DNA of 40,267 nucleotides from Agrobacterium albertimagni AOL15. GTDB lineage: Bacteria; Pseudomonadota; Alphaproteobacteria; Rhizobiales; Rhizobiaceae. A program made the position numbers and the translations under genes. Where the stretch lies: positions 1-40,267 of the forward strand of contig NZ_ALJF01000020.1 of assembly GCF_000300855.1 (NCBI RefSeq), read 5' to 3'. Every line of letters starts with the position of its first letter. Within the stretch, counting starts at the first letter, position 1. Under the pieces are notes generated by a model. It saw nothing but the letters and a program-made list of their open reading frames with translations. It made no database searches and was not told the DNA's origin. Below, piece by piece: positions 1 through 8,157 of the stretch.

Positions 1-6
1 GTCATC

Positions 7-22
7 TTGTCTTCTAAGACAA
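7..22. promoter_or_regulatory. Short perfect palindrome at left edge
   Basis: TTGTCTT and AAGACAA face each other across a 2-base centre. The symmetry and tight spacing suit a dimeric repressor operator better than a terminator, since no T tract follows. The gene it would control must lie outside the window or be the 70-aa minus-strand gene, so the role is not assigned. Confidence 0.3.
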
Positions 23-79
23 AGTGTTTCCACTCCATCTACGCAAGACCGCCGCCCACGTTTCTCTTTCTTCCATCTT

Positions 80-285
80 CAATTGTCAAAAAACAGACGG
101 ACCAAAACCCGTCGAAAATCCATCACCGCCCAACCCTAAAGTCGGGCAACAAAACCAGCATCGCAGCCAATTTCTAGGATCTTGTCTGAACCAGTCCGGC
201 GGGCCCTGCGGCGCCGCCCTCTCGTTCGGTGAAGCGGCTTATACGGCCACGCCCACAAACCGTCAACAGCCAATTGTCAAAAAAC
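80..285. repeat. 15-bp direct repeat pair (80-94 and 271-285)
   Basis: The 15-mer CAATTGTCAAAAAAC occurs twice exactly, 191 bases apart, in noncoding DNA. The second copy runs on into AAACTGTCG, a 9-mer that recurs at 739-747 inside another palindrome. Repeated short words in an AT-rich leader suggest protein binding sites, but the protein is unknown. Confidence 0.55.
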
Positions 286-405
286 TGTCGTTTTTTTCAA
301 GTGACTGATTTTAACAGACAAAAATCGGCCCTTACTTGCACGTCCCCGCATCCGCCCACTTTTGCCGGGTGAACACGTTGGCGCCCTCGTCAATCCTTAT
401 ATGGG

Positions 406-422
406 AACTCTGGGCCAGAGTT
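406..422. other. 17-bp palindrome downstream of the 70-aa gene
   Basis: AACTCTGG and CCAGAGTT flank a single central G. It lies about 20 bases past the stop codon of the minus-strand gene at 442-654. It could be part of a transcript end or an operator. There is no clear T tract on either strand, so I do not call it a terminator. Confidence 0.3.
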
Positions 423-441
423 AAAAGACCGGGCCTCCCCT

Positions 442-654
442 TTACCCCTTGGTGATCAGCAGCAGCACCACAAACATCGTCGGCACGGCGGCAAGCGCCG
501 GTAGGATGATCGCGGGATAACCGAATGCGATGATGGCGAGCAGCCAGAGCAAAAGCAGATTGACCACGAAGAGGACCTTGGCGGTCGTCGGACCGTCGAT
601 CGCCTCCCTCAGCATCCAGCCGAACAGCGGCACGCGGTAAATCATCTCAGCCAT
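442..654 (-). CDS. Small hypothetical membrane protein (70 aa)
   Basis: Function is not recognised. The product is 70 residues with two long hydrophobic stretches (about residues 26-46 and 48-67) separated by a Tyr-Pro turn, so a two-helix inner-membrane hairpin is likely. The N-terminal 20 residues are amphipathic. The start at 654 is supported by a perfect AGGAGG (662-667 on the plus strand) seven bases upstream, which is the best ribosome binding site in this part of the window and the main reason to accept so short a frame. It is transcribed away from the riboswitch gene, so both share the control region 655-820. Confidence 0.75.
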   Translation of the reverse strand: MAEMIYRVPLFGWMLREAIDGPTTAKVLFVVNLLLLWLLAIIAFGYPAIILPALAAVPTMFVVLLLITKG

Positions 655-720
655 GTCGGAACCTCCTGACGTTAGTGCTCTACAGCCCAGATAGGGTCCG
701 CCAACCAGCCCTCACAATGT

Positions 721-753
721 GGCAAATTGGCTTTTGCCAAACTGTCGCAGTTT
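721..753. promoter_or_regulatory. Nested palindromes in the divergent control region
   Basis: Overlapping inverted repeats are packed into 33 bases: GGCAAA (721-726) with TTTGCC (733-738), TTGGC (727-731) with GCCAA (736-740), and AAACTG (739-744) with CAGTTT (748-753). AAACTG recurs shortly downstream. The site lies between the 70-aa gene and the riboswitch, where a regulator could act on both promoters. No known consensus is recognised. Confidence 0.4.
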
Positions 754-824
754 CCCGCCCGGTCGAGTCGCAAACTGCTGGACATCGCTTCATGACAGGA
801 CCTAATCTCTCCTTCGTGATGGTT

Positions 825-1060
825 CCGCCCCGACTAGACCGGAAGGGCGGACGAAGAGGGAATACGGTGAGGATTACCCATCAGGGGCCGAAACCGTGGC
901 TGCCCCCGCAACTGTGAACGGCGAGCGACGTCCGAAAAGCCATTGGCCTTCAGCTGATAAGGCGGACCGAAGCCCTGACCCGTGAGCCAGGAGACCTGCC
1001 ATCGCTTGGCGCCGTGAACGCGGCATTCACTCTCCCGCGCGGTGGGCGCGGACGAAAGGA
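825..1060 (+). promoter_or_regulatory. Cobalamin (B12) riboswitch and expression platform
   Basis: The leader contains the hallmark conserved blocks of the cobalamin riboswitch: GGGAATACGGTG near 848, GCCCCCGCAACTGT at 902-915, and the B12 box GAGCCAGGAGACCTGCC ending at 1000. Downstream a GC hairpin, CCGCGC (1035-1040) with GCGCGG (1046-1051), stops just before the AAAGGA ribosome binding site at 1055-1060. With no T tract between hairpin and start codon, translational control by hiding the ribosome site is more likely than termination. In this family bound adenosylcobalamin switches the downstream gene off. The ends of the aptamer are approximate. Confidence 0.93.
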
Positions 1061-1069
1061 CTTAGAACC

Positions 1070-1753
1070 ATGCATATTGAACCCGGCGTCGTCGATGGCG
1101 CAAAACTCGCTCTCAGCTACGCAACAGCCGCTCTCTCCTTCGGCCTTGTCGGCAAGATGGTCGTCGACGACTTCAAGGCCAAGGCAAGCCCGACCGGTCT
1201 TGCGGCAAGAACTCTGATCACGACAGCGCTCGTCTTCTCCTTCTTCGAGGTCCTGCCGCATCATCCGGTCGGCGTCTCCGAAGTGCACCTGATCCTCGGC
1301 TCCACGCTCTTCCTGATCTTCGGTGCCGGGGCGGCCTCGATCGGCCTCGCCCTTGGTCTCCTGCTCCAAGGTATGTTGTTTGCGCCGTTCGATCTGCCGC
1401 AATACGGGATGAACGTCACGACACTGATCGTGCCGCTCTTTGCCATCAGCAAGCTCGCGGCGCGGCTCATTCCGGAAAAGAAGGCTTATGTGGATGTCGG
1501 CTACAAGGATGCCCTTGCGCTATCCACGGCCTATCAGGGCGGGATCGTCGCCTGGGTCGCCTTCTGGGCGCTCTACGGCCATGGCTTCGCCGTCGACAAC
1601 CTGTCGAGCATCGCGACCTTCGGTATCGCCTATATGACGGTGATCCTCGTCGAGCCTCTCGTCGACCTCGCGGTGCTTGCCGCCGCCAAGTCGCTTCGGC
1701 AAGTGACGGACAACGGTCTTTTCAACGGTCGCCTGCATCGCGCAGCCGTTTGA
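1070..1753 (+). CDS. CbiM/NikM-like metal (probably cobalt) permease under B12 control
   Basis: The 227-residue protein is strongly hydrophobic with about six to seven membrane segments. It begins Met-His-Ile, as do the S components CbiM and NikM of energy-coupling-factor transporters, in which the N-terminal Met-His segment helps bind Co2+ or Ni2+. The start at 1070 has AAAGGA nine bases upstream. The cobalamin riboswitch in front of it indicates a role in supplying cobalt for B12, with uptake reduced when B12 is plentiful. No ATPase (CbiO), T component (CbiQ) or CbiN gene is adjacent, so it either works alone or uses partners encoded elsewhere. I recall related solo proteins being named CbtC in comparative genomics, but cannot verify that here. 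A strong terminator follows. Confidence 0.8.
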   Translation: MHIEPGVVDGAKLALSYATAALSFGLVGKMVVDDFKAKASPTGLAARTLITTALVFSFFEVLPHHPVGVSEVHLILGSTLFLIFGAGAASIGLALGLLLQGMLFAPFDLPQYGMNVTTLIVPLFAISKLAARLIPEKKAYVDVGYKDALALSTAYQGGIVAWVAFWALYGHGFAVDNLSSIATFGIAYMTVILVEPLVDLAVLAAAKSLRQVTDNGLFNGRLHRAAV

Positions 1754-1771
1754 CCACAAGTCGATATGGAG

Positions 1772-1803
1772 AGCGCATGGGCAGGCCCCATGCGCTTTTT
1801 CTT
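1772..1803 (+). terminator. Intrinsic terminator of the metal permease gene
   Basis: A perfect 10-bp stem (AGCGCATGGG at 1772-1781 with its complement at 1787-1796), a 5-base loop and a T-rich tail TTTTTCTTT. It begins 19 bases past the permease stop codon. Confidence 0.9.
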
Positions 1804-1887
1804 TGAAACCGCCGCCTCTTTCGGATACCGCGGGGCGACAACCACATCGTCAAACCTGCCACTGTCGACGAGACACCGAGGACATCC

Positions 1888-2832
1888 ATGCGCATCCTTT
1901 CCGAAGCCCATTATCCGGAACTGCCGAACTACTATCGCGGCAAGGTGCGCGAAAACTACGATCTCCCCGATGGCAGCCGCATCATCATTTCGACTGATCG
2001 CTTGAGCGCCTTCGACAGGATCCTCACCTGTATCCCCTATAAGGGTCAGGTTCTGACCCAGACCGCCCGCTACTGGTTCGAAAAGACCAGCGATATCTGC
2101 CCGAACCATGTCATCTCCTATCCCGACCCAAACGTCGTCGTCGGAAAGCGTCTGGAAATCCTGCCGGTCGAAATCGTGGTGCGCGGCTATCTCGCCGGAA
2201 CCACGGGCACCTCGATCCTCACCCTCTATAAGAAGGGCGAGCGCGAGATGTACGGGATCACCCTGCCCGACGGCATGCGCGACAACGAAAAGCTCCCGAC
2301 CGCGATCATCACGCCGACGAGTAAGGAATTCGACGGTGGCCACGACGAGCCTCTGACGCCGGCCGAGATCGTTGAAAAGAAGCTTTTGACCGCCGAGCAG
2401 TGGGAAACCCTGTCGCGCTATGCACTGGCACTGTTCGCCCGCGGCCAGGAGCTTGCCGCAGAGCGCGGGCTGATCCTCGTCGACACGAAATATGAATTCG
2501 GCACGGACGAAAACGGCACGATCATTCTCGCCGATGAAATCCACACCCCCGACAGCAGCCGCTACTGGATTGCCGACAGCTATCAGGCGAGCTTTGAAAA
2601 GGGAGAGCGCCCACAAAGTTTCGACAAGGATTTCGTCCGCGCCTGGGTTGCCGAGCGCTGCGATCCCTATCTCGATCCGATTCCGGAAATTCCGGCGTCA
2701 CTGGTGGAGGAGACGTCGAAGGTCTATATTAGAGCGTTCGAAGCGATCACGGGGCTGCCGTTCCAGCCTGATGACAGTGGCGAAAGCCCCTTCGCCCGTA
2801 TCCGCCAAAATCTGGCCTCTTACTTCCCCTGA
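1888..2832 (+). CDS. purC: Phosphoribosylaminoimidazole-succinocarboxamide (SAICAR) synthase
   Basis: This enzyme joins CAIR and L-aspartate using ATP to give SAICAR in de novo purine synthesis. The 314-residue product belongs to the longer PurC type; the common bacterial form is about 240 residues, and rhizobia often carry both. Visible family motifs are GKVRENYD near residue 18, STDRLSAFD near 35, the EIVVRGYLAGT block near 95, and the ADEIHTPDSSR block near 211 that contributes to substrate binding. The start at 1888 is preceded by a GAGGAC ribosome site. The TetR gene begins 13 bases past its stop codon, so the two may share a transcript. Confidence 0.95.
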   Translation: MRILSEAHYPELPNYYRGKVRENYDLPDGSRIIISTDRLSAFDRILTCIPYKGQVLTQTARYWFEKTSDICPNHVISYPDPNVVVGKRLEILPVEIVVRGYLAGTTGTSILTLYKKGEREMYGITLPDGMRDNEKLPTAIITPTSKEFDGGHDEPLTPAEIVEKKLLTAEQWETLSRYALALFARGQELAAERGLILVDTKYEFGTDENGTIILADEIHTPDSSRYWIADSYQASFEKGERPQSFDKDFVRAWVAERCDPYLDPIPEIPASLVEETSKVYIRAFEAITGLPFQPDDSGESPFARIRQNLASYFP

Positions 2833-2845
2833 GAAAGGTGGCCCC

Positions 2846-3511
2846 ATGGATCAGGACCCTCGCGCACGATCTGGCGCATGCTGCCCCAACACGGGTGCCG
2901 GCGCTCCCGTGCGTCGTCCGCGCCGGCCCGCTGAGGAGACGCGCGAAGAGATCCTGAACACCGCCGAGAAGCTTTTCCGGACCCATGGCTATGCCAGCGT
3001 CACGATCGCGGACATTGCAGCCGAACTGTCGATGTCGCCGGCCAATGTCTTCAAGCATTTTCGCACCAAGACGAGCCTTGTCGACGCGATCGCCACCCGT
3101 GCGATCGAACAGACGCTGCATGCGTTGAAAGCGCTTGCGAGCGACAAGCCCGCATCAGAACGGCTTGCCGCCCTCGCCCATCATTTGATGCAGGAGCATC
3201 TCGCCGAGCAAAAGGATGCACCCTTCGTTTTCGAGATGATCCTGGTAACGATCAACGAGGAACTCGATTGTGGCGATCGGTTCCGCGAAATCGTCGTCGG
3301 CATGATCGCGGAAATCATCCATGCCGGCATTCGCGAAGGCGTCTACCATGCGGACGACGTGCCGCGATTGGCAAACGCATCTTTCGATGCACTGGCCTGT
3401 GTCATCCACCCTGTCATGACGGGGATGGAGAAGGCTGGCATAATGGCAACACGTTGTCGGGAAGTCGTTGGCCTGATCGATGCTGCACTGCGGTCGCCAC
3501 TTGCAAAGTGA
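2846..3511 (+). CDS. TetR-family repressor, likely of the adjacent RND pump
   Basis: A 221-residue transcription factor with a TetR helix-turn-helix at about residues 30-76 (TREEILNTAEKLF, then TIADIAAELSMSPANVFKHF, a very typical recognition helix) and an all-helical C-terminal ligand domain. An N-terminal tail of about 28 residues, with two adjacent Cys and many Pro/Arg, is longer than usual. The ATG at 2846 follows AAAGGTGG. It lies directly upstream of and codirectional with an adaptor-pump-outer membrane factor set, the usual place for a local repressor that releases its operator when a toxic ligand binds. A palindrome overlapping its own stop codon is a candidate operator. The ligand is unknown. 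Confidence 0.88.
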   Translation: MDQDPRARSGACCPNTGAGAPVRRPRRPAEETREEILNTAEKLFRTHGYASVTIADIAAELSMSPANVFKHFRTKTSLVDAIATRAIEQTLHALKALASDKPASERLAALAHHLMQEHLAEQKDAPFVFEMILVTINEELDCGDRFREIVVGMIAEIIHAGIREGVYHADDVPRLANASFDALACVIHPVMTGMEKAGIMATRCREVVGLIDAALRSPLAK

Positions 3512-3533
3512 CGATTGTTTATTTACGTCACTT
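3506..3533. promoter_or_regulatory. Candidate TetR operator upstream of the efflux genes
   Basis: AAGTGACG (3506-3513) and CGTCACTT (3526-3533) form a perfect inverted repeat with a 12-base AT-rich spacer, giving centres 20 bases apart, roughly two helical turns. It overlaps the stop codon of the TetR gene and lies about 120 bases before the adaptor start. No T tract follows, so an operator is more likely than a terminator. Confidence 0.5.
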
Positions 3534-3655
3534 CGACTGATGAGAACCGTGTCCCTCGGATGCGCCCCCCTCTCGCCGGCTTGCCAGCCCCTGAATCCAG
3601 TGGCGCTGGTCCCTGACTCGTAATGTTCTATGACCTTTCTCAGTGGGATCCCTTG

Positions 3656-4867
3656 ATGCGCCCAAGCTTCAGACTTGCCTCCGCCATTCTTGTTTGCACC
3701 GCGGCCCTGGCGGGTTGCTCCGATCAGGGAACGGCTGACAACGGCGGCGCCGCGGCGTCTGGCGGCGAACGCCCGCCTGCAGCAGTGAGCGTTCTAGTGA
3801 TGAAGAAGGCGCCGCAGCCGTTGACCAGCACGCTACCCGGACGCGCAACCGCCTTCCAGACCGCAGAAATTCGCCCCCGCGTCAGCGGCGTCATCAAGGA
3901 GATTGCCTTTAAAGAAGGCAACGAGGTTCAGGCGGGCGATCTGCTCTATAAGATCGAGGACGACACGTACCGCGCCGCCCAGGCCCAGGCTCAGGCAAGC
4001 CTGCAAAAGGCTGAAGCCGGCGTCCCCACCGCCCAATCCAATCTTGCCCGTCAGGAACGGCTCGTCGGCAGCGGCGCCACCCAGGTGGAACTCGAAAATG
4101 CCCGCGTGACGCTTTTGCAGGCAGAGGCCGATGTCGCCCAGGCGAAGGCAGCGCTGCGCTCTTCCGAGATCGAGCTTGCCCTCACGGAAATTCGCGCCCC
4201 CTTCGAAGGCGTGACCACCGCATCGCGCTACTCGGTCGGTAACGTCGTCACGGCGAACCAGACCGACAGCCTCATGACCCTGCGCCGTCTTGATCCGATC
4301 TACATCGACCTGACGGAATCGAGCGTCAATCTTCTTCGTCTGCGCGAGGCAATCAACTCCGGCCGCATCAACCGCAACGAAAACGGCGCGGCCGATATCC
4401 GGCTGACGCTTGAAGACGGCCACGAATACCCTGTCGTCGGCAAGCTCGACATGTCGGAAATGGCGGTCAGCCAGACGACCGGCACCTACTCGATCCGTGC
4501 CGTGTTCGACAATCCCGATGGCCTTGTCCTGCCGGGCATGTATGTCCGCGCCACCGTGACCGTCGGCACGGAAGACGGCTTCCTGATCCCGCAACGGGCT
4601 GCCACGCGCAGCGCCAATGGCGAGCTTTCGGCAAAGTTCGTCACGGCAGAAAACACGGTCGAGACCCGGATCTTCGACGAAGCACAGGTTTCCGGCAACA
4701 ACTGGCTCGTGGCCAGCGGCATCAATGATGGCGACAAGCTCATCGTCGACGGCTTCCAGTGGATCGGTGACGGCGCCCCCGTCCAGCCGGTCGAAGCTCA
4801 GATCGATGAGAACGGGATCGTCCAGGAAACTGCGGCGCCGGCTGCCGCCCCTGCTGCACAACCCTGA
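3656..4867 (+). CDS. RND efflux periplasmic adaptor lipoprotein (AcrA/MexA family)
   Basis: Membrane fusion protein that links the inner-membrane pump to the outer-membrane channel. From the ATG at 3656 the product is 403 residues with a lipoprotein signal: Arg-containing start, hydrophobic core, and lipobox ALAGC with the lipidated Cys at residue 21. Then come the lipoyl/barrel-sandwich half near residues 60-100 (PRVSGVIKEIAFKEGNEVQAGD), an Ala/Gln/Glu-rich alpha hairpin at about 100-175, the second lipoyl half (EIRAPFEGVTT), and beta-barrel and membrane-proximal domains. The Pro/Ala-rich tail is typical. An earlier ATG at 3623 would put 11 residues before the signal peptide, so it is less likely. 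The pump gene follows after 41 bases. Confidence 0.95.
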   Translation: MRPSFRLASAILVCTAALAGCSDQGTADNGGAAASGGERPPAAVSVLVMKKAPQPLTSTLPGRATAFQTAEIRPRVSGVIKEIAFKEGNEVQAGDLLYKIEDDTYRAAQAQAQASLQKAEAGVPTAQSNLARQERLVGSGATQVELENARVTLLQAEADVAQAKAALRSSEIELALTEIRAPFEGVTTASRYSVGNVVTANQTDSLMTLRRLDPIYIDLTESSVNLLRLREAINSGRINRNENGAADIRLTLEDGHEYPVVGKLDMSEMAVSQTTGTYSIRAVFDNPDGLVLPGMYVRATVTVGTEDGFLIPQRAATRSANGELSAKFVTAENTVETRIFDEAQVSGNNWLVASGINDGDKLIVDGFQWIGDGAPVQPVEAQIDENGIVQETAAPAAAPAAQP

Positions 4868-4908
4868 TTGTGCGACAGACCAGGCAACCGAGGCGTAGAG
4901 GATAATCC

Positions 4909-7900
4909 ATGGCCCAGTATTTCATTCGACGCCCGATCTTTGCATGGGTGATCGCGATCATCATCATGCTCGGCGGCGTGCTCGCAATCTCGACGCTGTC
5001 GATTTCGCAGTACCCGGAAATCGCACCGACAACCGTGCAGATCTCCGCAAGCTACAACGGTGCGAGCGCAGAGACGGTTGAGAAATCCGTCACATCGATC
5101 ATCGAAGACGGCATGACCGGCCTCGATGACCTGACATATATGACGTCATCGTCGAGCACCGGCTCCGCCTCCGTCTCGCTGACCTTCGGCAACTCGATCG
5201 ATCCGGAAATTGCCCAGGTCCAGGTGCAAAACAAGTTGCAGCTCGTCCAGTCGCAGCTGCCGGATATCGTCCAGTCGGCCGGCATCTCGGTAACGCGCTC
5301 GACCTCGAGCATCCTGCTCGTCGGCGCACTGGTTTCGACCGACGGTCAGCGCAGCAACGTTGAACTTGGCGATATATTCTCCTCTCAGATCGAGGATCAG
5401 ATTAAGCGTCTGGAAGGCGTGGGCAGCCTGGAAGTATTCGGCACCGGCTACGCCATGCGCGTTTGGCTCGACCCGTTCAAACTCAACAAGTTCCAGTTGA
5501 CACCGACGGACGTGACCTCCGCCATCCAGGCGCAGAACACCCAGGTCTCCGTTGGCGCCCTTGGCAGCCAGCCGGCACCGGCGGGTCAGCAGCTGACGGT
5601 TACCGTCACCGCACAAAGCCAGCTGCAGTCCGTATCCGACTTCGAATCCATCATCCTGAAGACCGAGACAGACGGCGCCACCGTGCGACTGAGCGATGTT
5701 GCACGCATCGAGATCGGCCAGGAAAGCTACGCCACCAAGACCCGCTCCAACCGCAATCCGGCTACCGGTTTCGCTGTCAACCTGGCAACCGGTGCCAATG
5801 CCTTGGATACGGCCGAGCGCGTGAAGTCGCAGCTTGCGACGATTGCCCCTTCGCTGCCGGAAAACGTGGTCATCACCTATCCCTACGACACCACGCCCTT
5901 CGTGCAGCTGTCGATCGAAAAGGTCGTTCACACCCTGCTTGAAGCCATCGTGCTGGTCTTCGTGGTCCTGCTCGTTTTCCTGCAGAACCTGCGTGCCACC
6001 ATCATTCCGATGATTGCGGTGCCCGTCGTTCTACTCGGCACCTTCGGCATTCTGGCGCTGACAGGCTACTCGATCAACACGCTCACCATGTTCGCCATGG
6101 TTTTGGCAATCGGCCTGCTCGTCGACGATGCGATCGTCGTCGTCGAAAACGTCGAACGCATCATGTCCGAGGAAGGACTGTCGCCGCTTGAAGCCACCCA
6201 GAAGTCGATGGGCGAGATCACCGGCGCCATCGTCGGCATCGCGCTTGTCCTGACGGCCGTCTTCATTCCGATGGCCTTCTTCGGCGGCTCCACCGGTATC
6301 ATCTACCGCCAGTTCTCGGTGACCATTGTCTCGGCGATGCTGCTTTCGGCTGTCGTCGCCCTCGTTCTGACGCCGGCCCTTTGCGCAACGATGTTGAAGC
6401 CGGTCGACCACCACAAGCCCAAGGGCGGCCTCGGTGGCTGGTTCAACCGCAATTTCGATCGTGCGACCGGCGGTTATGTCTCGTCGATCGGCTATCTTCT
6501 CAACCGCCCTCTTCGGGTCATGCTGATGTTTGCGATTGTGATCGCTGGCATGAGCTGGTTCTTCATGCGGCTCCCCTCCTCCTTCCTTCCGGAAGAAGAC
6601 CAGGGCGTGCTGATGACCATCGTCCAGCTGCCGAACGGCGCAACGGTCACGCGCACCGAAGAAATCATCAAGAAGATCGAGGACTACTATCTCGATCAGG
6701 AAAAGGACGCGATCCAGGACGTCTTCTCCGTCTCCGGCTTCTCCTTTGTCGGCGCTGGCCAGAACTACGCGCTGGTTTTCGCTAAACTGAAGGACTTCGA
6801 ACTGCGCACGGACGCTCAACTCGCAGCGCCTGCCGTCGTCCAGCGCGCCATGGGCTACTTCTTCACGCTTCGTGATGCGATGGTCTTCCCGCTGGCTCCG
6901 CCCGCGATCCCTGGTCTCGGCACTTCGAGCGGCTTCTCCATGTATCTGGTCGACAGCGGCAAGAGAGGCAACGAGGCGCTAACGGCCGCATCGCAGCAAC
7001 TGATGCAAGCGGGCAGCGCCAATGCGAACGTAAGCTCGCTGCGCTCGAATAACCCGCCGGCTGAAACCCAGTTGAAGCTTCTGCTCGATCAGGAAAAGAT
7101 GGGCGCCATGGGTCTCGACATCGCAACCGTCAACAGCATGCTGTCGACCATCTTTGCAGGTCGTGACGTCAACGATTTCACGCTCAACGGCGAGCTGAAA
7201 CCCGTCTACGTCCAGGGCGACGCGCCTTACCGCATGCAGGAAACCGCGATCAACGACTGGCATGCCCGCAATGCCAGCGGCGAGATGGTTCCCTTCTCCT
7301 CCTTCCTCAAGACACAGTGGATCAGCGGTGCACCGACGCTGAGCAGGTTCAACGGCGTCGGCGCAATATCGATGGAAGGTGCCGCCGGCGCCGGCGTGAG
7401 CTCGGGTGCAGCCATGGATACGATGGAGCAGCTGACGGCCGATCTGGGTGGTGGCTATACCGTCGCATGGCAGGGCATCTCCTATCAGGAGCGCCTGTCC
7501 GGTTCGCAGGCCCCCATGCTCTACGCGCTCTCGGTCCTGATCGTCTTCCTCTGCCTGGCAGCCCTCTATGAAAGCTGGTCGATCCCGTTCTCGGTCATCA
7601 TGGCGGTCCCGGTCGGTGTTCTGGGGGCGGTGGCTGCGGCCTATGTCTTCGGCCAATCGAACGACGTCTATTTCAAGGTCGGTCTGCTCACGACGATTGG
7701 TCTCGCGGCAAAGAATGCGATTCTGATCGTGGAGTTCGCGAAAGATCGCCAAGGCGCCGGAATTAGTGTCATTGATGCAACACTCGAAGCTGCAAAGCTC
7801 CGCTTGCGTCCGATCATCATGACCTCGCTCGCCTTCATTCTAGGGGTTGTACCGCTCGCAATTGCGACCGGCGCAGGCTCCGCAGCGCAGAATTCCATCG

Positions 7901-8025
7901 GTATTGGCGTCTTGGGTGGCATGTTCACCGCCACAGCGCTCGGAATCTTCTTCGTACCGTCGTTTTTCGTCATCATCCGGCAAATCTTCGGCGGTGCAAA
8001 ACCGAAGGAAGTGCTGTCGTCGTGA
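4909..8025 (+). CDS. RND multidrug efflux transporter, HAE1 family (AcrB/MexB-like)
   Basis: Inner-membrane proton/drug antiporter of 1038 residues, the normal length for the family. It starts with the conserved FIRRPIFAWVIAI first helix, has two large periplasmic loops and twelve predicted helices. The proton relay is intact: adjacent Asp406-Asp407 in the fourth helix (GLLVDDAIVVVENVER) and the Lys of GLAAKNAILIVEFA in the tenth. It forms a trimer that takes drugs from the periplasm and outer leaflet and passes them to the outer-membrane factor. It sits between the adaptor and outer-membrane genes. Substrates cannot be read from the sequence; hydrophobic drugs, plant phenolics or flavonoids would be usual for a rhizobial relative. 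Confidence 0.97.
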   Translation: MAQYFIRRPIFAWVIAIIIMLGGVLAISTLSISQYPEIAPTTVQISASYNGASAETVEKSVTSIIEDGMTGLDDLTYMTSSSSTGSASVSLTFGNSIDPEIAQVQVQNKLQLVQSQLPDIVQSAGISVTRSTSSILLVGALVSTDGQRSNVELGDIFSSQIEDQIKRLEGVGSLEVFGTGYAMRVWLDPFKLNKFQLTPTDVTSAIQAQNTQVSVGALGSQPAPAGQQLTVTVTAQSQLQSVSDFESIILKTETDGATVRLSDVARIEIGQESYATKTRSNRNPATGFAVNLATGANALDTAERVKSQLATIAPSLPENVVITYPYDTTPFVQLSIEKVVHTLLEAIVLVFVVLLVFLQNLRATIIPMIAVPVVLLGTFGILALTGYSINTLTMFAMVLAIGLLVDDAIVVVENVERIMSEEGLSPLEATQKSMGEITGAIVGIALVLTAVFIPMAFFGGSTGIIYRQFSVTIVSAMLLSAVVALVLTPALCATMLKPVDHHKPKGGLGGWFNRNFDRATGGYVSSIGYLLNRPLRVMLMFAIVIAGMSWFFMRLPSSFLPEEDQGVLMTIVQLPNGATVTRTEEIIKKIEDYYLDQEKDAIQDVFSVSGFSFVGAGQNYALVFAKLKDFELRTDAQLAAPAVVQRAMGYFFTLRDAMVFPLAPPAIPGLGTSSGFSMYLVDSGKRGNEALTAASQQLMQAGSANANVSSLRSNNPPAETQLKLLLDQEKMGAMGLDIATVNSMLSTIFAGRDVNDFTLNGELKPVYVQGDAPYRMQETAINDWHARNASGEMVPFSSFLKTQWISGAPTLSRFNGVGAISMEGAAGAGVSSGAAMDTMEQLTADLGGGYTVAWQGISYQERLSGSQAPMLYALSVLIVFLCLAALYESWSIPFSVIMAVPVGVLGAVAAAYVFGQSNDVYFKVGLLTTIGLAAKNAILIVEFAKDRQGAGISVIDATLEAAKLRLRPIIMTSLAFILGVVPLAIATGAGSAAQNSIGIGVLGGMFTATALGIFFVPSFFVIIRQIFGGAKPKEVLSS

Positions 8026-8157
8026 AGATTGACAAACTATGTTAACCAACTAAAGCGTAGGCTGCTGCGGTAGCCTGCGTGTGTAAGTCGGTCGTTGGCT
8101 CGGGGTAATCAAAAACCTCGTCGTAGCAAGACCGGGGGACTTTTACAGGATCACGTT
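8026..8157 (+). other. Gap between pump and outer-membrane factor, with hairpin
   Basis: This 132-base gap inside the efflux operon contains a 9-bp imperfect hairpin (8055-8063 with 8072-8080, two G-U pairs) without a T tract. It is preceded by an AT-rich segment with TTGACA (8029-8034) and GTTAAC. It may tune or separately start expression of the last gene. No coding potential is seen. Confidence 0.4.

Larger units (their letters stand above)
1..441. other. AT-rich noncoding leader, no convincing gene
   Basis: This 441-base stretch has no credible coding region. A 94-codon frame at 24-308 has no ribosome binding site and no recognisable family. The segment is richer in A and T than the genes that follow and carries several short repeats and palindromes, listed separately. 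It looks like a regulatory or intergenic region, perhaps upstream of a gene lying beyond the left edge. Confidence 0.6.

Noticed and set aside
24..308. 94-codon plus-strand frame at the left edge
   Set aside because: No ribosome site, no recognisable family, and composition typical of a noncoding AT-rich stretch with repeats.
1630..2616. 328-codon minus-strand frame
   Set aside because: Lies antisense to purC and the permease 3' end; high-GC genes commonly leave such open antisense frames.
3833..4861. 342-codon minus-strand frame
   Set aside because: Antisense to the efflux adaptor, which has full domain support.
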